DNA of 35,486 nt, taken from Oscillospiraceae bacterium. GTDB lineage: Bacteria > Bacillota > Clostridia > Oscillospirales > Oscillospiraceae. The stretch lies in NCBI GenBank assembly GCA_902775355.1, contig CACYLY010000048.1:1-35486 (forward strand). Reading direction: 5' to 3'. Shown here one piece after another: positions 32,367 to 35,486 of this stretch (the first letter of the stretch is position 1; each line of letters begins with the position of its first letter). Position numbers and translations under genes: made by a program. The notes beneath the pieces are model-generated. The model did no database searches, had not been told where the DNA came from, and saw only the letters and a program-made list of their open reading frames with translations.

Positions 32367-32927
32367 ATGGGTATCAAAGAAAACCTGAAACTTGTACACG
32401 GGACGGACGACCGGCGAAAAGACCGCCTTTGGCGCTGGGCCAACCGGGTCGGAGCCTGCTTTCTCGCAGCCGTATCCTGTGTTTTGGCGGCTGTCGCCCT
32501 GTGTGTGATTCTGGACGAGGAGCCCTTTTCTCCGCTGAAAGCGCTCCTGCTCCTCTGCGCGGCGACCGCTTTGATCGGCTTGGGCGTCGGTATTTCCGAT
32601 TTTGTGTGGAGAAACGGCCGCTACTGTCTGACCGAGAAAGGAATCACCCTTGCGTATCCGTTTCGAACCAGGGAGATCGCCTGGGCCGATGTGAAATCGA
32701 TCTGTCTCGCTCCGGTCGACATCGTCAGAAGCCCCTCGGCAAGAGACTACCTTCTGATCCGGCTGACCGACGCCCCTTCGCATCCGGAACAGTCCGGCCT
32801 CCGCTTGAATCTTTCCGCATGCCGCAGGCAGCGCAGGGCGTATCTCGCCATACGCAGCTCAGAGGCCCGGATCCGGGAGCTTTCCCGGTACTGGAGCAAG
32901 GAAATCGTCCGTACGGGCGGCAGATAA
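32367..32927 (+). CDS. Membrane protein with PH-like domain
   Basis: A 186-residue protein with two membrane helices (about 25-50 and 58-75) followed by a PH-like cytoplasmic half: RYCLTEKGITLAYPFRTREI and WADVKSICLAP resemble the beta hairpin of bacterial PH domains. GGGAGAGG precedes ATG 32367. Function unknown. Confidence 0.65.
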   Translation: MGIKENLKLVHGTDDRRKDRLWRWANRVGACFLAAVSCVLAAVALCVILDEEPFSPLKALLLLCAATALIGLGVGISDFVWRNGRYCLTEKGITLAYPFRTREIAWADVKSICLAPVDIVRSPSARDYLLIRLTDAPSHPEQSGLRLNLSACRRQRRAYLAIRSSEARIRELSRYWSKEIVRTGGR

Positions 32928-32964
32928 GCGCCCCCGCGGCATGACAGACGCAGAATAAATTATG

Positions 32965-32993
32965 ACCGGGAGACGCAAATCGCGTCTCCCGGT
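32965..32993. other. Perfect 12-bp hairpin
   Basis: ACCGGGAGACGC and GCGTCTCCCGGT around loop AAATC, 38 bases after the upstream gene. It may act as a terminator although no T-run follows. Confidence 0.5.
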
Positions 32994-32998
32994 GAGAC

Positions 32999-33147
32999 TG
33001 TCAAAAAACCTCGCTGCAGCGTCAGATGAAAGAGCAGCGGGGGAGCTCGAGGGGGCAAGGCCCCTTGCTCGCCTTGCCGCATTGCCATTCCCGGGCCTGC
33101 TTCGCGACGGCCCGCCAATGGCGCGGCTGGCAAGGACTTTTTTGACA
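32999..33147. repeat. Repeat unit with TGTCAAAAAA terminal inverted repeats, copy 1
   Basis: It begins TGTCAAAAAACCTCGCTGC and ends GGACTTTTTTGACA, giving a 10-bp perfect inverted end. It is followed by GGAATCCCCCGGAA, AC, TTCCGGGGGATTCC (33155-33184), a 14-bp perfect palindromic stem. Size 149 bp, no coding frame. A second unit with the same ends lies at 33191. Confidence 0.8.
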
Positions 33148-33190
33148 AGCTGAGGGAATCCCCCGGAAACTTCCGGGGGATTCCGGAGAC

Positions 33191-33387
33191 TGTCAAAAAA
33201 CCTCGCTACAGCGTCAGACGACAGAGCAGCGGGGGAGCTCGAGGGGGCAAGGCCCGCCTCGAATTGGATAGCCCGCCGCTCGAAAAGCCTTGTAAAACAA
33301 GGCTTTTCGAAAACGCATTTTGTGTACGGCCAAAATGCTCGGCGGGGAAGCGCAGTCAAAAAAGTCCCTTGGGGGACTTTTTTGACA
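33191..33387. repeat. Repeat unit with TGTCAAAAAA terminal inverted repeats, copy 2
   Basis: 197 bp. The first 67 bases match copy 1 with about four changes; the middle differs. Its right end contains GTCAAAAAAGTCCC paired with GGGACTTTTTTGAC (33355-33386), a long hairpin. It is followed by the same 30-bp palindrome (33394-33423) as copy 1. The pair looks like miniature inverted-repeat elements. Confidence 0.8.
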
Positions 33388-33490
33388 AGCTGGGGAATCC
33401 CCCGGAAACTTCCGGGGGATTCCGTTCATTTTTTCTTGTTTTTACTCGTTTTCCGGGCTGGATCGGCCGGAGAGAAGACAGCATTGGGAT

Positions 33491-33838
33491 CTATCGGGAA
33501 AACGTATGATATTCCCAGAGGACGGAGGCCCGCTTTTGCGAGGCCCGGCGGGCCCGGCGCTCGTCCAGCTTTTTCTCCCGGGGGAAAACGGCGTAAAACT
33601 GCGCCGGCCCCAGGTCCCGCAGGAGCACCACCCGTTCCCGCCGCCAGAGCAGCTTGGCCCGCAGCCAGATCAACAGGGCCACGTAGGCCAAAAACAGGAT
33701 GAACCACCAGAAGCCCAGCCGGGGCGAGGCGTCAAACAGGAGGATGGGCACCACGCCCGCGCCCAGATAGACCGCGCCCTTGCTCAGACCAAAGGATACA
33801 ACGGGCGGCAGATGGATCCGCCTGCCGAAGATGCGCAT
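33491..33838 (-). CDS. Small integral membrane protein
   Basis: A 115-residue protein with two hydrophobic segments (about 15-35 and 42-62, FWWFILFLAYVALLIWL) and a basic tail with an RRARRAS-like run. No family is recognised. GGAGGAG upstream of the ATG. Downstream repeats end its transcript region. Confidence 0.65.
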   Translation of the reverse strand: MRIFGRRIHLPPVVSFGLSKGAVYLGAGVVPILLFDASPRLGFWWFILFLAYVALLIWLRAKLLWRRERVVLLRDLGPAQFYAVFPREKKLDERRARRASQKRASVLWEYHTFSR

Positions 33839-33939
33839 GGGCTCCTCCTTTCTCCGGGAATGCTTGAAAAGGCAAAGGGTGAAGGGGGGCTTTCAGCGCG
33901 CCTGCGCTTTCCGCAGGACGATCCGGGGCGCCGAGGGCT

Positions 33940-34437
33940 TCAGCGCTGGGGGCCCCGCTCCAGGACCATGCGGATGCCCTGCACGGGCGTGCCCAGGCTC
34001 AGAGTCTTCTCCTCCCCGTCCCGCCGAAAGCCCACCTGCTCATAAAAGCGGATGGCCTTGTCGTTGCCCGCCAGCACCCAGACGAAGACGCGTTCGCAGC
34101 CTTTGAGCTCGTCCAGACACAGCCGCATCAGCCGCCAGCCGATCTTCTGCTTCTGGCAGGCCTCCAGCACATAGAGGGCGTAGACCTCCCCGTCGCCGGG
34201 CCGCTCCCGGTCCGGGCCGCAGCAGGCGAAGCCCACCACCTGCCCGTCCAGCTTGGCTACCCAGGTGTCGGCCCGCCAGCGGAAGGCCCGCTCCACGCAG
34301 TTTTCAAGAGTCAGGCGCTGCAGATAGCCCGGGTCCACCAGGCCGGCGTAGCTCTCCTGCCAGCTCTTCCAGTGGACATAGGCCTTGCCCCGGATCTCCT
34401 CCTCGGTCTCCATGGGCTTCAGGATCAGCTCGCTCAT
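33940..34437 (-). CDS. GNAT family N-acetyltransferase
   Basis: A 165-residue acetyltransferase. The acetyl-CoA-binding region is VYALYVLEACQKQKIGWRLM (about 92-111), with QxxxGxR replaced by QKQKIGW, and the C-terminal NDKAIRFYEQVGFRR is typical. ATG 34437 overlaps the TtcA-like stop (ATGA), so they are co-translated. Substrate unknown. Confidence 0.87.
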   Translation of the reverse strand: MSELILKPMETEEEIRGKAYVHWKSWQESYAGLVDPGYLQRLTLENCVERAFRWRADTWVAKLDGQVVGFACCGPDRERPGDGEVYALYVLEACQKQKIGWRLMRLCLDELKGCERVFVWVLAGNDKAIRFYEQVGFRRDGEEKTLSLGTPVQGIRMVLERGPQR

Positions 34438-35186
34438 TTGGAAAGCCTCCAATTCTCCGCCGGCTGCCAGCCCTCCAGGGGGAGGCGCTGCATGGCGCCG
34501 AAGATCTTGCTCTTCATGTCCGGGTACTGGGCGCACATGCCCGAGAGCAGCTTCTTGATCTCATAGCGCTTGCTGCCCTTGTCCTGGGGGCAGGGATTTT
34601 CCACGATGGGCAGCTCCAGGGCCGCGGCCACCTTGGCGATCTTCTGCTCCCCGGCGTAGATCAGGGGCCGGATCTGGGTGACGCCGCTGCGGTCCAGATA
34701 GGTCACGGGCCGGAAGCAGCTCAGCCGCCCCTCGAAGAGCAGGCTCATCATGAAGGTCTCCACCGCGTCGTCAAAGTGGTGGCCCAGGGCCAGCTTGGTG
34801 ACGCCGTGCTCTGTGATGGTGTTGTTCAGCGCGCCCCGGCGCATCTTGGCGCAGAGGGAGCAGGGGTTGGGCTCCCGCCGCACGTCAAAGACCACCTCTT
34901 TGATGTCCGTTTTCAGGCAGGTGTAGGGGATGGAAAGCTCCGCGCACATCTCCTTCACCGGGGTGAAATCCATGCCCTCGAAGCCAAGCTCGATGGTGAT
35001 GGCCTCCAGCTCAAAGGGCTTGGGATAATAGCTTTTCAGGTGGTTCAGGGCCAGGAGCAGCAGCATGCTGTCCTTCCCGCCGGAGACGCCCACGGCCACC
35101 TTGTCCCCGGCCCGGATCATATCGTAATCGTCCACCGCCCGGCGCACCGTGCCGGTGAACTCGTTGAGCAGCTTCTGTTTGTCCAT
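34434..35186 (-). CDS. TtcA-family tRNA 2-thiocytidine biosynthesis protein
   Basis: A 250-residue PP-loop ATPase: SGGKDSMLLL (about 35-44) binds ATP, and Cys residues in PCSLCAKMRR and the later ENPCPQD motif are the sulfur-transfer and iron-sulfur ligands. Family members thiolate cytosine 32 of tRNA. ATG 35186 is preceded by GGAGGC. The preceding longer reading reaches into the rplM promoter region and is unlikely. The GNAT gene is coupled downstream. Confidence 0.88.
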   Translation of the reverse strand: MDKQKLLNEFTGTVRRAVDDYDMIRAGDKVAVGVSGGKDSMLLLLALNHLKSYYPKPFELEAITIELGFEGMDFTPVKEMCAELSIPYTCLKTDIKEVVFDVRREPNPCSLCAKMRRGALNNTITEHGVTKLALGHHFDDAVETFMMSLLFEGRLSCFRPVTYLDRSGVTQIRPLIYAGEQKIAKVAAALELPIVENPCPQDKGSKRYEIKKLLSGMCAQYPDMKSKIFGAMQRLPLEGWQPAENWRLSK

Positions 35187-35304
35187 GGGGCCTCCGAACA
35201 ACAAAAAAGTTTGAAAAACCGAATTCAGGATTCGGGAGGATTTGAGAGGATTCAGGAGGATTTGCGAGCATTGAAAATCAAAATTGATTTTCTTCAAAAA
35301 AGTC

Positions 35305-35333
35305 GTTGACAGGGGAAAAAGCTTGTGCTATAA
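35305..35333 (+). promoter_or_regulatory. Promoter of the L13 gene
   Basis: TTGACA, 17 bases, TATAAA, about 80 bases before the start. The leader between promoter and gene has TTGG/CCAA pieces that could form a ribosomal-protein leader, but I cannot fold it reliably. Confidence 0.8.
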
Positions 35334-35414
35334 AAGGAGAGCGCGTTTGGGATAAGCATACCAAGCCGCGTCAAAAATGTCAAACTATTTGATTCTATAT
35401 TGGAGGCACAAAAC

Positions 35415-35486
35415 ATGTCTACGACCATGCTCACCAAGGAGAAGGTTGACCGTAAATGGTACATCCTTGACGCAGCCGGCAAGCCC
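35415..35486 (+). CDS. rplM: 50S ribosomal protein L13, N-terminal fragment
   Basis: The window ends 24 codons into the gene. The residues STTMLTKEKVDRKWYILDAA match the conserved start of ribosomal protein L13. The start is ATG 35415 with GGAGG 8 bases ahead. S9 (rpsI) would be expected next outside the window. Confidence 0.9.
   Translation, partial: MSTTMLTKEKVDRKWYILDAAGKP

Overview
The window looks like a chromosomal segment of a GC-rich Clostridia (Firmicutes) bacterium, probably a gut-type Oscillospiraceae or relative. Reasons: strong TTGACA/TATAAT-type promoters with AGGAGG ribosome sites, some TTG and GTG starts, a DUF1292 protein, a class A penicillin-binding protein, an ECF-type sigma/anti-sigma pair with the N-terminus common in Clostridia, a likely 6S RNA and an rplM (L13) promoter at the right edge. 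The species assignment is inference.

Layout. 1-730: tail of an unidentified gene, then AT-richer non-coding DNA closed by a bidirectional terminator. 750-5550 (minus): a DtxR/MntR-type regulator, a 33-residue membrane peptide coupled to it, an MptD/Trep_Strep-type S component and two ABC half-transporters. 5550-6180: GC-rich palindromic repeats. 6250-15770 (plus): fourteen tightly packed genes, many with ATGA/GTGA overlaps: MBL hydrolase, two L-2-amino-thiazoline-4-carboxylate-hydrolase-family proteins, an HMA metal-binding protein, four SAM methyltransferases, two alpha/beta hydrolases, two DUF6796-like and two other paralogous membrane proteins. 15770-16405: non-coding DNA with a perfect consensus promoter and a run of hairpins, then a DUF4143 ATPase. 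17870-19290: sigma factor and membrane anti-sigma. 19430-24940 (minus): zinc-ribbon membrane protein, P-loop kinase-like protein, ParB-like/GNAT fusion, HExxH protein, methyltransferase, radical SAM protein and peptidase E. 25065-26080 (minus): likely 6S RNA, DUF1292 protein, small exported protein. 26420-31320 (plus): cell-wall genes (PBP1A-type, a small conserved protein, a five-SH3b NlpC/P60 hydrolase). 31370-33430: repeats around two small membrane proteins. 33490-35190 (minus): membrane protein, GNAT, TtcA-type thiolase. 35415-end: start of L13.

How it may work together. The regulator promoter and the S-component gene carry the near-identical palindrome GTTAGAYATCTTTAAC, and a related palindrome sits just after the -10 of the promoter for the fourteen-gene cluster. 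This suggests a single metal-responsive regulon combining a YbtPQ/IrtAB-like ABC pair, an S component and a large methyltransferase/hydrolase cluster of unknown product. I consider this the best candidate for an undescribed system here; its chemistry cannot be read from the sequence.
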